Assembly (NCBI GenBank): GCA_910579275.1
Contig: CAJTTO010000006.1
Coordinates: forward strand, 1-64,000
Direction of reading: 5' to 3'
Source of the DNA: an uncultured Lachnospiraceae bacterium
Lineage (GTDB): Bacteria > Bacillota > Clostridia > Lachnospirales > Lachnospiraceae
Length of the DNA stretch: 64,000 bases
Each line of letters opens with the position of its first letter. The first letter of the stretch is position 1. Positions 7,188-16,218 of this stretch are shown here, one piece after another. Below the pieces are notes generated by a model. It did no database searches and was not told the DNA's origin. It was given only the letters and a program-made list of their open reading frames with translations. The position numbers and the translations under genes are program-made.

Positions 7188-8765
7188 ATGCGGAGAAAAC
7201 ACAAAATCTATCTGGGCATGACATTTTTCCTGCTCACAATCTATATCGGGCTGCTTACCGTTCTCTGCCTTTCGGAGTACAATGACAGCGCGGCAACAAT
7301 CCGTTCCTTTAAAGACGCGTTCTGGTATTCGCTTGTCACACTGACGACTGTCGGGTACGGCGACCTGACGCCGGTGACTCCGCTGGGGCAGGCCGTCGGG
7401 GTCGTTTTTCTGCTGATGTCTGCCGGCATTATGATGACGCTGTTTGGCGCGGCCGTGTCCTTTGTCACCAGCGAAGGTCTTCCGCTCTTTCTGCTCGGAT
7501 TCCAGCGCCATAAAAACTGGTATTATTTTGCAGACTGCGGTGTGGAATCCTGCACGCTTGCGGCTAATATCCATCGGGAAGAACCGGACACGGTTATCAT
7601 CTTTGGTGAAAAAAGAGATGAGCAGACAGAATTTCCGGACTATCCATGCCTGTTTATCAACGCTTCCCCCGCAAGAATTGTAGCGCACAAGAAAAACATC
7701 GGTGCCAAGTGCAAGATTTTTCTGATGAAGGAAAATGACATCGGCGCCAACACCCGCGCGGTGGATTTACATACACTGCCAGTGGAAGTGTACGCCAGAA
7801 CGACAAACGGGCAGGATTATCTCTCAGGAAACATCAATTTTTTTCATAGTTATGACTGCTGCGCCAGACAATACTGGCACTCCAAACCGCTGTGCAGTGC
7901 TGAAACCACTATTGTAATCATTGGATTCGGCAACTACGGACACTGTATTCTCGAGCGGGCAATCCTGACAAATATCATTGCCGTAGACCAGCATGTCGCC
8001 TATCATATCTTTGGCGATGCGACAAAGTTTCTTGCCATGCACCGTCACCTGCGCGAAACATTTTCTTTGGATACTGTATCCGAAACGACGGACTCTCTGA
8101 TTTTTCACACAGAATTATGGGAGGAAAACCATGCGCTCATGAATCAGGCGGATCGTATTATTATCTGTCCCGACAATGAGCCGGACGGCTGGAATATTTA
8201 TTGGCGGCTCAGCAGTTATTATCAGGTGCAGGGACAAATTCATCTGCACAGCAACCGAAAGACGCCCGGTGTAACGTATTTTGGCACAAACGAAGAAATC
8301 TACACGCCAAACCAGATTATGCGAACCACACTGAACAAAGCAGCCATCACCATCAACGAAATTTTTTGCAAATCTGTCTCCTACCCCACAAAGACATGGG
8401 AGGAGCTTGACGCCTTTCATCGGGAATCCAAAATAGCAGCTGCCGACCATATCCTGATGAAAATACGCGTTCTCTTAAAAGACGAAGCGCTCACAGAACT
8501 GACGTCCGAAATTATTCAAAAGGCATATCTGCAATACTGTAAAACCAAGCAGTCCAATGCCGTGCACGACATGTACCGCAGACTGGACCACACCCGCTGG
8601 CTGCGCTTTTATACTTACTATAACTGGAGCTACGGTCCGACACGCAACGACATTGCGCGGCAGCATCCCATGCTGTGCCCCTACGAAAACCTGACACCGG
8701 AACAAAAGCGGGAGCGTGATGCCGCATGGGAACTTTTGGGGAGCATTGCGTCAGAGCTGCAATAA
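7188..8765 (+). CDS. Two-TM potassium channel with RCK-like region and C-terminal RyR domain
   Basis: Residues ~8-100 form a channel pore: one membrane helix, a pore loop with the K+ selectivity filter TTVGYGD, and a second helix. Residues ~105-400 read as two Rossmann-like RCK/TrkA-N-type regions (TVIIFGEKRDE; TIVIIGFGNYGHCILERA). The last ~60 residues (W..FYTYYNWSYGP; ARQHPMLCPYENLTPEQK) match the RyR repeat known from ryanodine receptors and some bacterial channel proteins. It is the only long plus-strand gene in the window, and has its own promoter and an AGGAGGG site. It should let K+ pass under control of a cytosolic ligand; which ligand the RyR domain reads is unknown. Confidence 0.88.
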   Translation: MRRKHKIYLGMTFFLLTIYIGLLTVLCLSEYNDSAATIRSFKDAFWYSLVTLTTVGYGDLTPVTPLGQAVGVVFLLMSAGIMMTLFGAAVSFVTSEGLPLFLLGFQRHKNWYYFADCGVESCTLAANIHREEPDTVIIFGEKRDEQTEFPDYPCLFINASPARIVAHKKNIGAKCKIFLMKENDIGANTRAVDLHTLPVEVYARTTNGQDYLSGNINFFHSYDCCARQYWHSKPLCSAETTIVIIGFGNYGHCILERAILTNIIAVDQHVAYHIFGDATKFLAMHRHLRETFSLDTVSETTDSLIFHTELWEENHALMNQADRIIICPDNEPDGWNIYWRLSSYYQVQGQIHLHSNRKTPGVTYFGTNEEIYTPNQIMRTTLNKAAITINEIFCKSVSYPTKTWEELDAFHRESKIAAADHILMKIRVLLKDEALTELTSEIIQKAYLQYCKTKQSNAVHDMYRRLDHTRWLRFYTYYNWSYGPTRNDIARQHPMLCPYENLTPEQKRERDAAWELLGSIASELQ

Positions 8766-8770
8766 TACAG

Positions 8771-8804
8771 AAAATCCCCGCGTCTCCATCAAAGGAGGCG
8801 CGGG
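8771..8804 (-). terminator. Terminator between convergent genes
   Basis: CCCGCGTCTCC (8777-8787) pairs with GGAGGCGCGGG (8794-8804) with one mismatch. On the minus strand the stem is followed by GATTTT, so it probably ends the TSUP transcript, and may also stop the convergent channel transcript. Confidence 0.65.
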
Positions 8805-8817
8805 AACCGTGAAGCAA

Positions 8818-9600
8818 CTACACAAAAATATTGACCAGAAATATCGCGGCGCCCAAAATCGTCAGGACAACTCCCGTGGCGCGGTTGAGCGTTGCCGCAC
8901 TTGCCTTGTTTGCAAACCGCGCCGCAATACGCGCCCACAAAAAAGTAAACGCGATACACAGCGCCAACGGCAAAAATGCTGGCATGCCGCCTATCACAAA
9001 ATGGCTTCCGGCTCCCGTCAGTGCAGTAAACGTCATGATAAACACACTTGTCCCTACTGCCGTTTTCAACTCATAGCCAAGGATGCTTGTCAGTATCAAA
9101 AGCATCATCATTCCGCCGCCAGCGCCGACAAAGCCGCAGATAAAGCCTACTGCCATGCCGCTTATCACCGACTGGGCAAATCGTTTCTGCGGACGGACAT
9201 CTGCCATTCTCTCCTTCGTCGTCATGACCGGCCGGACAATAAACTTGATGCCGACCAACAGTGTCATTACCGTGGAAAAGCTGCCCATCGCCGCATTCGG
9301 CACCCTACTTGCCACAAAGCTTCCCACCAGTGTAAACAAAAGAACAGACAGCATCATCACCATGCCGTTTTTGACATCCAGATTCTTGTTCCTGCCATAC
9401 GTATAGGCGCTGACCGCGCTCGCAAGCACATCACTTGCAAGGGCAATCCCCACGGCTTCATATGCAGGCATTCCCAAAAATGTTATCAGCATCGGGCTAA
9501 TCACTGCCGCAGCACTCATTCCGGCAAACCCTGTTCCGAGTCCGGCTCCCATACCAGCGATAAAACATACAACTAGCGATATCACAATTTCCACAAACAC
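8818..9600 (-). CDS. TSUP (TauE/SafE) family membrane permease
   Basis: A 260-residue, strongly hydrophobic protein with about eight membrane spans and the two internal halves typical of the TSUP/TauE/SafE family. Glycine-rich family signatures are visible near the N-terminus (GMGAGLGTGFAGMSAAA) and at the start of the second half (GFICGFVGAGGGMMMLLIL). The family moves sulfite, sulfoacetate, thiosulfate or other small anions, often outward. Neighbours give no substrate clue. Confidence 0.9.
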   Translation of the reverse strand: MFVEIVISLVVCFIAGMGAGLGTGFAGMSAAAVISPMLITFLGMPAYEAVGIALASDVLASAVSAYTYGRNKNLDVKNGMVMMLSVLLFTLVGSFVASRVPNAAMGSFSTVMTLLVGIKFIVRPVMTTKERMADVRPQKRFAQSVISGMAVGFICGFVGAGGGMMMLLILTSILGYELKTAVGTSVFIMTFTALTGAGSHFVIGGMPAFLPLALCIAFTFLWARIAARFANKASAATLNRATGVVLTILGAAIFLVNIFV

Positions 9601-9632
9601 ATCCTCCGTAGTTCCACAAAATTATCCTATTT

Positions 9633-10715
9633 TTATACCATAAACTTGTTCGAGCCATCAAAAATATGGATTTTTGCGATGTCGCCGCAGGTCCGCAGTG
9701 TCTCGTCAATGTCATGCTCCTGCGCAAACTGATACACCTCATCGGTAATCGGAACAACCCACAGTAAATTGACCGCATCTCCCCGAAATGGCTCATATTC
9801 AGGGCATTCCAGTTCCGGAACCAGCTTCGGATTGACAAGCAGCACCGCCGCAAACCCTGCAATCTGCCGAAACGGAATCGTATGCCCATGTGCCAGAAAC
9901 GTGTTTTCCCGCCACGGATATGCCGACAGCGCCGACAGATAAGAATACATTGGGCTGCACAGTTCCTCGTGCATTGCCGCGGCTGCAAAGCCAAGCTCCG
10001 TTCTCCTGTCCGTCCGAAATTCATCCGGATCATAAAGTTCAATATTGGGCATCGGAATCAGACTTACCCCCGCTGTAATCCCATAAATCACGCCGTCTCT
10101 CGTGCCCCTGATTAATGCCTTCGGCGGAAACTGTTCGCCGTCTATCGCATAATAATTTTCACACCGTCCAAAAAACTTTTCAAGGGCATCCATATGCATT
10201 TTCTGTGTGATTTTCCAATAGTCCGGCTCAAATTCAAACCAGTCCCAGAAATCCCGGCTGCGTCCCACGCGCTCTCCCATTGTTTCCAGTGCATCCTCCA
10301 GTCCCCATGCGCAGGGCGTTGCGCCTTTCACATACTTTGCATAGCCATGAAATCCCTCAAACCCGCTCCAGCAGGGAATTACACATATGATATCCTCCTC
10401 CGAAAGCAGTGCCGCCGCATTGCCCTCCTCAAACCACACAATCCGCAGTTTCTCCGCATCCAGCTCCATCCCGTCCGGGTCATGCAGCACATACGCCTCC
10501 GGCATGGCAGGCGCCATCCCCTTTTTCATCGCGTTCACATCCAGCTTCTTCGGCGCCTTGGTGGTATTGCAAATCCAGCAGCTTTTCACAGCTGTATTGT
10601 CAGTCCCCGGGTTTATCCATAAGTAAAAATAGCAGCTTGTTTCCGTCCGCTCCACAAATGCCTGAATATTGCATACCGGCGACCATTCCTCCAGCAAAAT
10701 TTTTGACTCACTCAT
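9633..10715 (-). CDS. Suppressor-of-fused (SUFU)-like domain protein
   Basis: The 360-residue soluble protein resembles bacterial SUFU-domain proteins: an N-terminal half with cysteines (SCWICNTTKAPK) and a central PCWSGFEGFHGYAKY, followed by an acidic C-terminal part containing PITDEVYQFAQEHDIDE. The start at 10715 (MSESKILLEEW) follows GGAGAATCAT; an upstream in-frame ATG is poorly placed. Bacterial SUFU-like proteins are often linked with polymorphic-toxin immunity, but no toxin is visible here. I recognise the overall pattern rather than catalytic residues, so the call is moderate. Confidence 0.6.
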   Translation of the reverse strand: MSESKILLEEWSPVCNIQAFVERTETSCYFYLWINPGTDNTAVKSCWICNTTKAPKKLDVNAMKKGMAPAMPEAYVLHDPDGMELDAEKLRIVWFEEGNAAALLSEEDIICVIPCWSGFEGFHGYAKYVKGATPCAWGLEDALETMGERVGRSRDFWDWFEFEPDYWKITQKMHMDALEKFFGRCENYYAIDGEQFPPKALIRGTRDGVIYGITAGVSLIPMPNIELYDPDEFRTDRRTELGFAAAAMHEELCSPMYSYLSALSAYPWRENTFLAHGHTIPFRQIAGFAAVLLVNPKLVPELECPEYEPFRGDAVNLLWVVPITDEVYQFAQEHDIDETLRTCGDIAKIHIFDGSNKFMV

Positions 10716-10789
10716 ATGATTCTCCTTTCCCCATGCTCCAAATCGTTTTAAAAACCTGTCCCATCCCATATAAACCGCAGTGCATAGCA

Positions 10790-10818
10790 GAAAGACGAAC
10801 CTTCCAGTCCGTCTTTCT
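10790..10818 (-). terminator. Hairpin downstream of glnN
   Basis: AGAAAGACG (10790-10798) and CGTCTTTCT (10810-10818) form a 9-bp stem with an 11-nt loop, 15 nt past the glnN stop. There is no long U-tract after the stem on the minus strand, so it may be a weak terminator or an mRNA-stabilising hairpin. Confidence 0.6.
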
Positions 10819-10832
10819 GTTATAGCATAATT

Positions 10833-12944
10833 TTATACCTCAAACATCAAATCTCCATATGTAGGAATCGGCCAGATTGTACTGTCGACTATCATCTCAA
10901 GCTTATCAATCGGTGCACGCAGTGCCTCCATTGCCACTGTTACAGTATCTTTGTAATAGAATGCCAGTTCCTTCGCATCGGATATTTTGGACGCACCCGC
11001 CTCCACTTCTCTCAGCGTGTTGAGTGCTTTCTTGGCTTCTGCCAAAAGTCCGTCTACCTCCTCGAGCATTTCCACCTGCGCCGCTGCCGTCGCACCAGCC
11101 TCCTTGATGGCAATTACCGAATTTGCCAGTTCTCCCGCATAAGAGGCAACCGCCGGAATAATATCCTTGCCCGCCATGTCAATCATGGTAAGCGCCTCGA
11201 TATTGATGGTCTTTGCGTAGGTCTCATAGATAATCTCCTCGCGGGACTCAAGTTCGACCTTTGTAAAGATGCCGAATTTCTCAAACAGGGAAACTGCCTT
11301 GTCTGTCGTGATGGTAGCTGCCGCCTCAATCATGGACTTGATATTGGGCAGTCCGCGGCGCTGCGCCTCTGCCACCCACTCGTCCGAGTAACCGTCGCCG
11401 TTAAAGACAATTCTCTGGTGCATTGTCATATATTCCTTGATCATATCATGGACTTCCAAATCAAAATCGGATGCCTTCTCGAGCCTGTCTGCCGCCTCGC
11501 AGAATGCCTCTGCGACAATCGCGTTCAGTGTCGTATTCGGGCTGGCAATGGAGTCCGCGGAACCAACCATGCGGAACTCAAACTTGTTTCCCGTAAAGGC
11601 AAACGGTGATGTCCGGTTTCTGTCCGTCGCATCCTTCTCAAAATCCGGAAGTGTCGAAACGCCGGTCTCAAGCTTTCCGCCCTGCTTTACCTTTGCCGCG
11701 TCGCCGGTCTCCACAAGCTGGCGCACGACGTCCTCAAGCTGGTCTCCGAGGAAGATGGAAATGATTGCAGGCGGCGCCTCATTCGCGCCAAGCCTGTGGT
11801 CATTTCCCACATCGGAAGCCGACTGGCGGAGCAAATCCGCATGAATATCCACCGCCCGCATAATGCAGGCAAGTACCAGAAGAAACTGAATATTTTTGTT
11901 CGGCGTGTCCCCCGGATCAAGAAGATTCTCTCCGTTGTCCGTCGTGATAGACCAGTTATTGTGCTTTCCGGAACCGTTGACTCCCGCATACGGCTTCTCA
12001 TGGAGCAGGCATCTCAAGTCATGCTTGATTGCGACGCGCTTCATCGCCTCCATCACCAGCTGGTTGTGGTCAACCGCGATATTCGCAGTCTCATAAATCG
12101 GGGCAAGCTCGTGCTGTGCCGGGGCAACCTCATTGTGCTGTGTCTTCGCCGTAACACCCAGCTTCCACAGCTCCTCGTTCAAATCTTTCATATATGCGCC
12201 GACGCGCTCTTTGATGACACCAAAGTAGTGATCTTCCATCTCCTGTCCTTTCGGTGCAGGCGCGCCGAAAAGTGTGCGTCCGGCAAACATCAAATCCTTT
12301 CGCTGCATATAGAGATCCTTATCCACAAGGAAATATTCCTGCTCAGGCCCTACCGATGCGGTAACCTTCGTGGCACCTTTGTTTCCGAACAGTTTTACAA
12401 TGCGCAGCGCCTGTTCGCTCAGCGCTTCCATGGAACGCAGAAGCGGTGTTTTCTTGTCAAGCGCCTCACCTGTGTATGAGCAGAATGCCGTCGGAATGCA
12501 AAGCGTGACGCCGCATCCGGATTCTTTCAGAAAAGCGGGTGATGTGATGTCCCACGCCGTATATCCCCTCGCCTCAAATGTAGCGCGAAGACCGCCGGAA
12601 GGAAATGAGGAAGCGTCCGGCTCACCCTTAATCAGCTCTTTGCCCGAGAACTCCATCAGCATTTTTCCGTCCGCGTCAGGATGGGAAACAAAAGAGTCAT
12701 GTTTTTCCGCCGTAATTCCCGTAAGCGGCTGGAACCAGTGTGTATAATGTGTGGCGCCGTTCTCGACAGCCCAGTCCTTCATGGCCTTTGCCACGACATC
12801 GGCAGTCGTCATGGAAAGCTCGCCGCCATGCTCCATCACCCGCTTTACTTCCAGAAAAACCTTTCTTGTCAGCCGCTCCTTCATCTTTTCAGGCGTAAAG
12901 ACCTTCTCCCCAAAGATTTTTTCCACGTTTAACGCTTCACTCAT
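10833..12944 (-). CDS. glnN: Glutamine synthetase type III
   Basis: At 703 residues this has the length of GSIII, much larger than GSI (~440-470). The N-terminus carries the GSIII-specific block (THYTHWFQPLTG, then EKHDSF). ATP/metal-site motifs follow: VGPEQEYFLVD, KTQHNEVAPAQHE, NGSGKHNNWS and RTSPFAFTGNKFEFRM. It makes glutamine from glutamate, ammonia and ATP in the cytoplasm. The start at 12944 has a GTGAGGAAA site. The 340-nt upstream gap with a strong terminator-like hairpin allows control by attenuation, although I found no definite GlnR or ANTAR site. Confidence 0.97.
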   Translation of the reverse strand: MSEALNVEKIFGEKVFTPEKMKERLTRKVFLEVKRVMEHGGELSMTTADVVAKAMKDWAVENGATHYTHWFQPLTGITAEKHDSFVSHPDADGKMLMEFSGKELIKGEPDASSFPSGGLRATFEARGYTAWDITSPAFLKESGCGVTLCIPTAFCSYTGEALDKKTPLLRSMEALSEQALRIVKLFGNKGATKVTASVGPEQEYFLVDKDLYMQRKDLMFAGRTLFGAPAPKGQEMEDHYFGVIKERVGAYMKDLNEELWKLGVTAKTQHNEVAPAQHELAPIYETANIAVDHNQLVMEAMKRVAIKHDLRCLLHEKPYAGVNGSGKHNNWSITTDNGENLLDPGDTPNKNIQFLLVLACIMRAVDIHADLLRQSASDVGNDHRLGANEAPPAIISIFLGDQLEDVVRQLVETGDAAKVKQGGKLETGVSTLPDFEKDATDRNRTSPFAFTGNKFEFRMVGSADSIASPNTTLNAIVAEAFCEAADRLEKASDFDLEVHDMIKEYMTMHQRIVFNGDGYSDEWVAEAQRRGLPNIKSMIEAAATITTDKAVSLFEKFGIFTKVELESREEIIYETYAKTINIEALTMIDMAGKDIIPAVASYAGELANSVIAIKEAGATAAAQVEMLEEVDGLLAEAKKALNTLREVEAGASKISDAKELAFYYKDTVTVAMEALRAPIDKLEMIVDSTIWPIPTYGDLMFEV

Positions 12945-13041
12945 ATTGATTTCCTCACTTTCTATGGATCATGATACCCCGCTCATTACCTCGGTCGTAT
13001 ATAGCGCATATTTCATGCAATATAGCGTTGTGCGTATAAGT

Positions 13042-13080
13042 AAAAAAGTTCCAAAAAAAGAGATACTTCTTTTTTGGAAC
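13042..13080 (-). terminator. Strong hairpin with U-tract in the trhP-glnN gap
   Basis: On the minus strand GTTCCAAAAAAGA (from 13080) pairs with TCTTTTTTTGGAAC (to 13048) with one bulge, and TTTTTT follows (13047-13042). It lies ~205 nt past the U32 gene stop and ~100 nt before the glnN start. It could end the trmR-trhP transcript or be an attenuator in a glnN leader. The rest of 12945-13284 is AT-rich. It has paired GCTATAT repeats near 13000-13030 and no gene. Confidence 0.7.
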
Positions 13081-13284
13081 ACCTTCGTCCGCACTATCAT
13101 GATATGTTATTTTGAATCATTACATTATTGCATTTCATATAACTATGCCTTATTTCTTTTACTTTTTATACAATAATATATCTCGGGTAAAAAATCAAGG
13201 CTTTCTTGAAAAATTTCGACTGTTTTTTCCGATTTAAACACTTTGTATAGATATCATTTTCAAAAAAGCCTGATTTTTGTTTAT

Positions 13285-14553
13285 TTATACCTCCGGCGTG
13301 GCCTGCCTGCTTTTTGCGGTCTCAACACGCATCAAATCATATGCCTCCGGCTTGTCCGCCAGCTCCACATACAGAACCTGACGCGAGTGCGGGCAGCTCT
13401 CCACCGGCTCTCCCTCCTCGCTGTACATCGCCAGCACTTTTGTATGGATATTGCGTCCGTCCGGTTTCATAAGCTCAATCGTTTCCCCGACGCAGAATTT
13501 GTTTTTCTGCTCAAATTTTGCCCTGCCGCGCTCGTCGACCATCTCCACGATGCCAAGGTAGACATACTCATTGACATATGTGTTGCTGTCGTAAATCTGC
13601 GTATTCTCATCCGGTTTCCCGAAATAAAATCCCGTGGTAAACTGGCGGTAGGTACATTTGGCAATCTCAGACCGGTACCATTCCATATTGCCCCGGTATG
13701 TCTCCTCCGACGTGAAAAAGTCGTCAATCGCCTTTCTGTAAGTGCGCGCCACACATGCCACATAGAGCGCCGTTTTCATGCGCCCCTCTATCTTCAGGCT
13801 GTCTATCCCGGCGCCTACAATCTCGGGGATATGCTCGATCATACACAAATCCTTAGAATTAAAAATATAAGTTCCGCGCTCATTCTCATACACCGGCATA
13901 TACTCCCCCGGGCGTGTCTCCTCAACCACGGCATACTTCCAGCGGCAGGGATGCGTGCACGCGCCGCGGTTGGCGTCGCGCCCCGTAAAGTAATTTGACA
14001 GCAGACACCTTCCTGAATAGGAAATGCACATCGCCCCATGTATAAAGCTCTCAATTTCCATCTCAGCCGGAATGTTGTCCCGAATCTGCCGGATTTCCGC
14101 AAGTGAAAGCTCCCGCGCCGACACGACGCGCTTTGCGCCCTGCTGCCACCAGAAACGATATGTCTGGTAATTAGTGTTGTTTGCCTGCGTGGATATGTGG
14201 ATGTCGATTTCAGGGCAGACTTCCCGCGCAATCATAAACATTCCCGGGTCGGATATAATCAGCGCATCCGGCCGCATCTCCCTTAATTCTTCAAAATACG
14301 CGCGCGCGCCCTCAAGGTCATCATTGTGCGCAAGAATATTCGCCGTCACATACACCTTTGCGTCATGCGCGTGCGCAAAGCGGATTCCCTCCGCCATCTC
14401 CTGAGCGGAAAAGTTTTTTGCCTTGGCGCGCAGGCCGAATGCCTCGCCGCCGATATATACGGCGTCCGCTCCAAACAGAACCGCCGTCTTCAAAACCTCA
14501 AGACTGCTTGCCGGAACCAGAAGCTCTGGTTTCCCTTGTCTTTTATTGTTCAT
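13285..14553 (-). CDS. trhP: U32 peptidase-family tRNA hydroxylation protein (TrhP-like)
   Basis: 422 residues of the PF01136 family, with LLVPASSLEVLKTAV, GADAVYIGG and FIHGAMCISYSGRCLLS, then Cys residues typical of the iron-sulfur site (RGACTHPCRWKY) and SLKIEGRMK. Despite the 'peptidase' name, TrhP proteins use prephenate to hydroxylate wobble uridine 34 of tRNA. The B. subtilis relatives YrrN/YrrO sit in an operon with the methyltransferase TrmR, the same arrangement as here with a 12-nt gap to the gene upstream. The start at 14553 follows GGAGGACTAGC. Confidence 0.85.
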   Translation of the reverse strand: MNNKRQGKPELLVPASSLEVLKTAVLFGADAVYIGGEAFGLRAKAKNFSAQEMAEGIRFAHAHDAKVYVTANILAHNDDLEGARAYFEELREMRPDALIISDPGMFMIAREVCPEIDIHISTQANNTNYQTYRFWWQQGAKRVVSARELSLAEIRQIRDNIPAEMEIESFIHGAMCISYSGRCLLSNYFTGRDANRGACTHPCRWKYAVVEETRPGEYMPVYENERGTYIFNSKDLCMIEHIPEIVGAGIDSLKIEGRMKTALYVACVARTYRKAIDDFFTSEETYRGNMEWYRSEIAKCTYRQFTTGFYFGKPDENTQIYDSNTYVNEYVYLGIVEMVDERGRAKFEQKNKFCVGETIELMKPDGRNIHTKVLAMYSEEGEPVESCPHSRQVLYVELADKPEAYDLMRVETAKSRQATPEV

Positions 14554-14565
14554 GCTAGTCCTCCG

Positions 14566-15219
14566 TCATCGTTTTCCTTTTTTTGCGGAGAGCGTCACCC
14601 CGTCCGCAATAGGCAGTATCGTTGTTTCCAGTTCCTCGCAGTGTGTCAGCTGATATAAATATTCGCGCATCCTGTTATGGATGGTGCGGTTTCTGCGGAT
14701 TACCGCATACTTTGACTCGATCAGCTCGCCCTCCTGCAAAATATTGTCAGACACCAACAGCCCGCCCGGCGACAAGAGCCGCAGGATATCGGGCAGGAAA
14801 TTAATGTACTGTCCCTTTGCCGCATCCATAAATATCAAGTCGAATGCGCCGTCCTCATTCAGGGATGCCAGAAGCTCTGCGGCATCTCCCTCAAGAAGCG
14901 TGATACAGTCTGACTTCCCTGCTTTTTCAAAATTTTCCCTTGCAATCGGGATGCGTTTTTCATACTTTTCAATCGTCGTTATCTGACACCCCTGCGGCGC
15001 ATATTCACTCATCAGCAATGCCGAGAAGCCAATCGCCGTGCCGACTTCAAGAATGCGCATCGGACGCCCCCATGTGACAAGGAGCCGCAGAAGGCTCTGC
15101 ATCTGCGGTCTGATAATCGGCACGTTCGTCTCTATGGAATACTTTTCCAGCGCACCCAGATAAGGCGGTTTTTCACAGTCAAAGGAGTGTATAAACGTCA
15201 GCATCCTCTCATCCATCAT
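14566..15219 (-). CDS. trmR: O-methyltransferase, tRNA 5-hydroxyuridine methyltransferase (TrmR-like)
   Basis: 217 residues of the class I O-methyltransferase (COG4122) family: SAM-binding ILEVGTAIGFSALLM, acidic ITTIEKYEKR, the metal/substrate strand DLIFMDAAKGQY, and the SDNIL..G segment. With a TrhP-like gene directly downstream, it most likely methylates 5-hydroxyuridine to 5-methoxyuridine in tRNA, as TrmR (YrrM) does in B. subtilis. The expected upstream neighbour, an MltG-like gene, is found about 47 kb away at 62.6 kb, suggesting that this operon was split by the glycan island. Confidence 0.85.
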   Translation of the reverse strand: MMDERMLTFIHSFDCEKPPYLGALEKYSIETNVPIIRPQMQSLLRLLVTWGRPMRILEVGTAIGFSALLMSEYAPQGCQITTIEKYEKRIPIARENFEKAGKSDCITLLEGDAAELLASLNEDGAFDLIFMDAAKGQYINFLPDILRLLSPGGLLVSDNILQEGELIESKYAVIRRNRTIHNRMREYLYQLTHCEELETTILPIADGVTLSAKKGKR

Positions 15220-15261
15220 TCCCGTTTCCCCCTGTCATTGTTTACTCCGTTCCAAGAACAC

Positions 15262-16218
15262 CTAACATTCCGTGCAGCCGTCCCTTTCCTCCACAGATTT
15301 GGAAAAATACGCCCCAATTTTATAAATGAATGCCAGCGCGTCCAGTTTCAGCTGCTCCGGAAATGCTTTTAGCACAGGCGCTGTCTCAAAACTAAGTGTC
15401 CTGTCAAAGTGAATGTTCCGGAGTCCCTGAAGGAAACCGTCCCAGTCCGTGGACGACGCATTCTCCCGCGTCCTTGTGAAAGTAAAAGGTATCTGGTGCA
15501 GATCATCTATCCCGTCATTGTCATGAATATGAAGCACTTTCAACCGATAGTCAAGTGCCGTGATGAACTGCTCAAAATCAATTCCGACAAGATTTGCATG
15601 CCCCGTGTCAAAGCAGAATCCAAGCACTTGAGCGTGGTATTTTTCATTGATGCGGTCGATTCTCTCGACTGCCTTGCGGACATCGCAGCATGGTCCCTCG
15701 ACCAAATGCCCTGCCACACTGTCATACAGATTCTCTATACATATGGTAATGTTCATTTCCTTTGCCATGGGGGCAATCGAATCAATAAACCGCTGGGTCT
15801 GCTCCCATTCCGCCTGCTCCGTCCCCAGATAGTGGGCAAGCTTAAATCCATGAACCACAATATACGGACAGCCGAAAAAATGACAGATTTGCATACTTTT
15901 GGGCGCCACTTCCTTTTGCAGATATTCATTCAGCCGGCTGCTGCCCCTTGGCACATAGACAGGATATGGCATATGCATCTGGCTGATGGTTATTCCCGCC
16001 TTTTTGGCTCCCAGCTTATGCGGCGCAAAAAACTGCTCAAGCGCAGAGAGCGGACGGCTGAAAAAGTCATTCAGCTCCGCCTCGTAAATTGATGTATTTT
16101 TCAGATAACCGTTCAGGCTGAAATCTACACTGGAAAAGCCTATCTCGGAAAGCATCCCAAATCCTTCTGACGGATTTGTGTCCGCAACGATATTCTGGGT
16201 CTGTACACCTATATTCAT
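15262..16218 (-). CDS. Sugar-phosphate isomerase/epimerase-like TIM barrel (AP_endonuc_2 family)
   Basis: 318 residues with the xylose-isomerase-like TIM-barrel pattern: metal-site strands CIENLYDS, GFCFDTGHANL and LKVLHIHDNDG, and a C-terminal LSFETAP. Typical members isomerise or epimerise free or phosphorylated sugars, or act as keto-acid isomerases. The start at 16218 overlaps the upstream stop in an ATGA arrangement, so translation is coupled to its paralogue. The substrate is unknown; its position at the edge of the glycan island suggests a role in making an unusual sugar precursor. Confidence 0.8.
   Translation of the reverse strand: MNIGVQTQNIVADTNPSEGFGMLSEIGFSSVDFSLNGYLKNTSIYEAELNDFFSRPLSALEQFFAPHKLGAKKAGITISQMHMPYPVYVPRGSSRLNEYLQKEVAPKSMQICHFFGCPYIVVHGFKLAHYLGTEQAEWEQTQRFIDSIAPMAKEMNITICIENLYDSVAGHLVEGPCCDVRKAVERIDRINEKYHAQVLGFCFDTGHANLVGIDFEQFITALDYRLKVLHIHDNDGIDDLHQIPFTFTRTRENASSTDWDGFLQGLRNIHFDRTLSFETAPVLKAFPEQLKLDALAFIYKIGAYFSKSVEERDGCTEC

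Noticed and set aside
8716..9576. 286-residue plus-strand frame opposite the TSUP permease
   Set aside because: Composition is His/Arg/Cys-rich with no domain; it is the antisense of a clear membrane protein gene.
13243..13998. 251-residue plus-strand frame opposite the U32 gene
   Set aside because: No recognisable domain; mirrors a well-supported gene.
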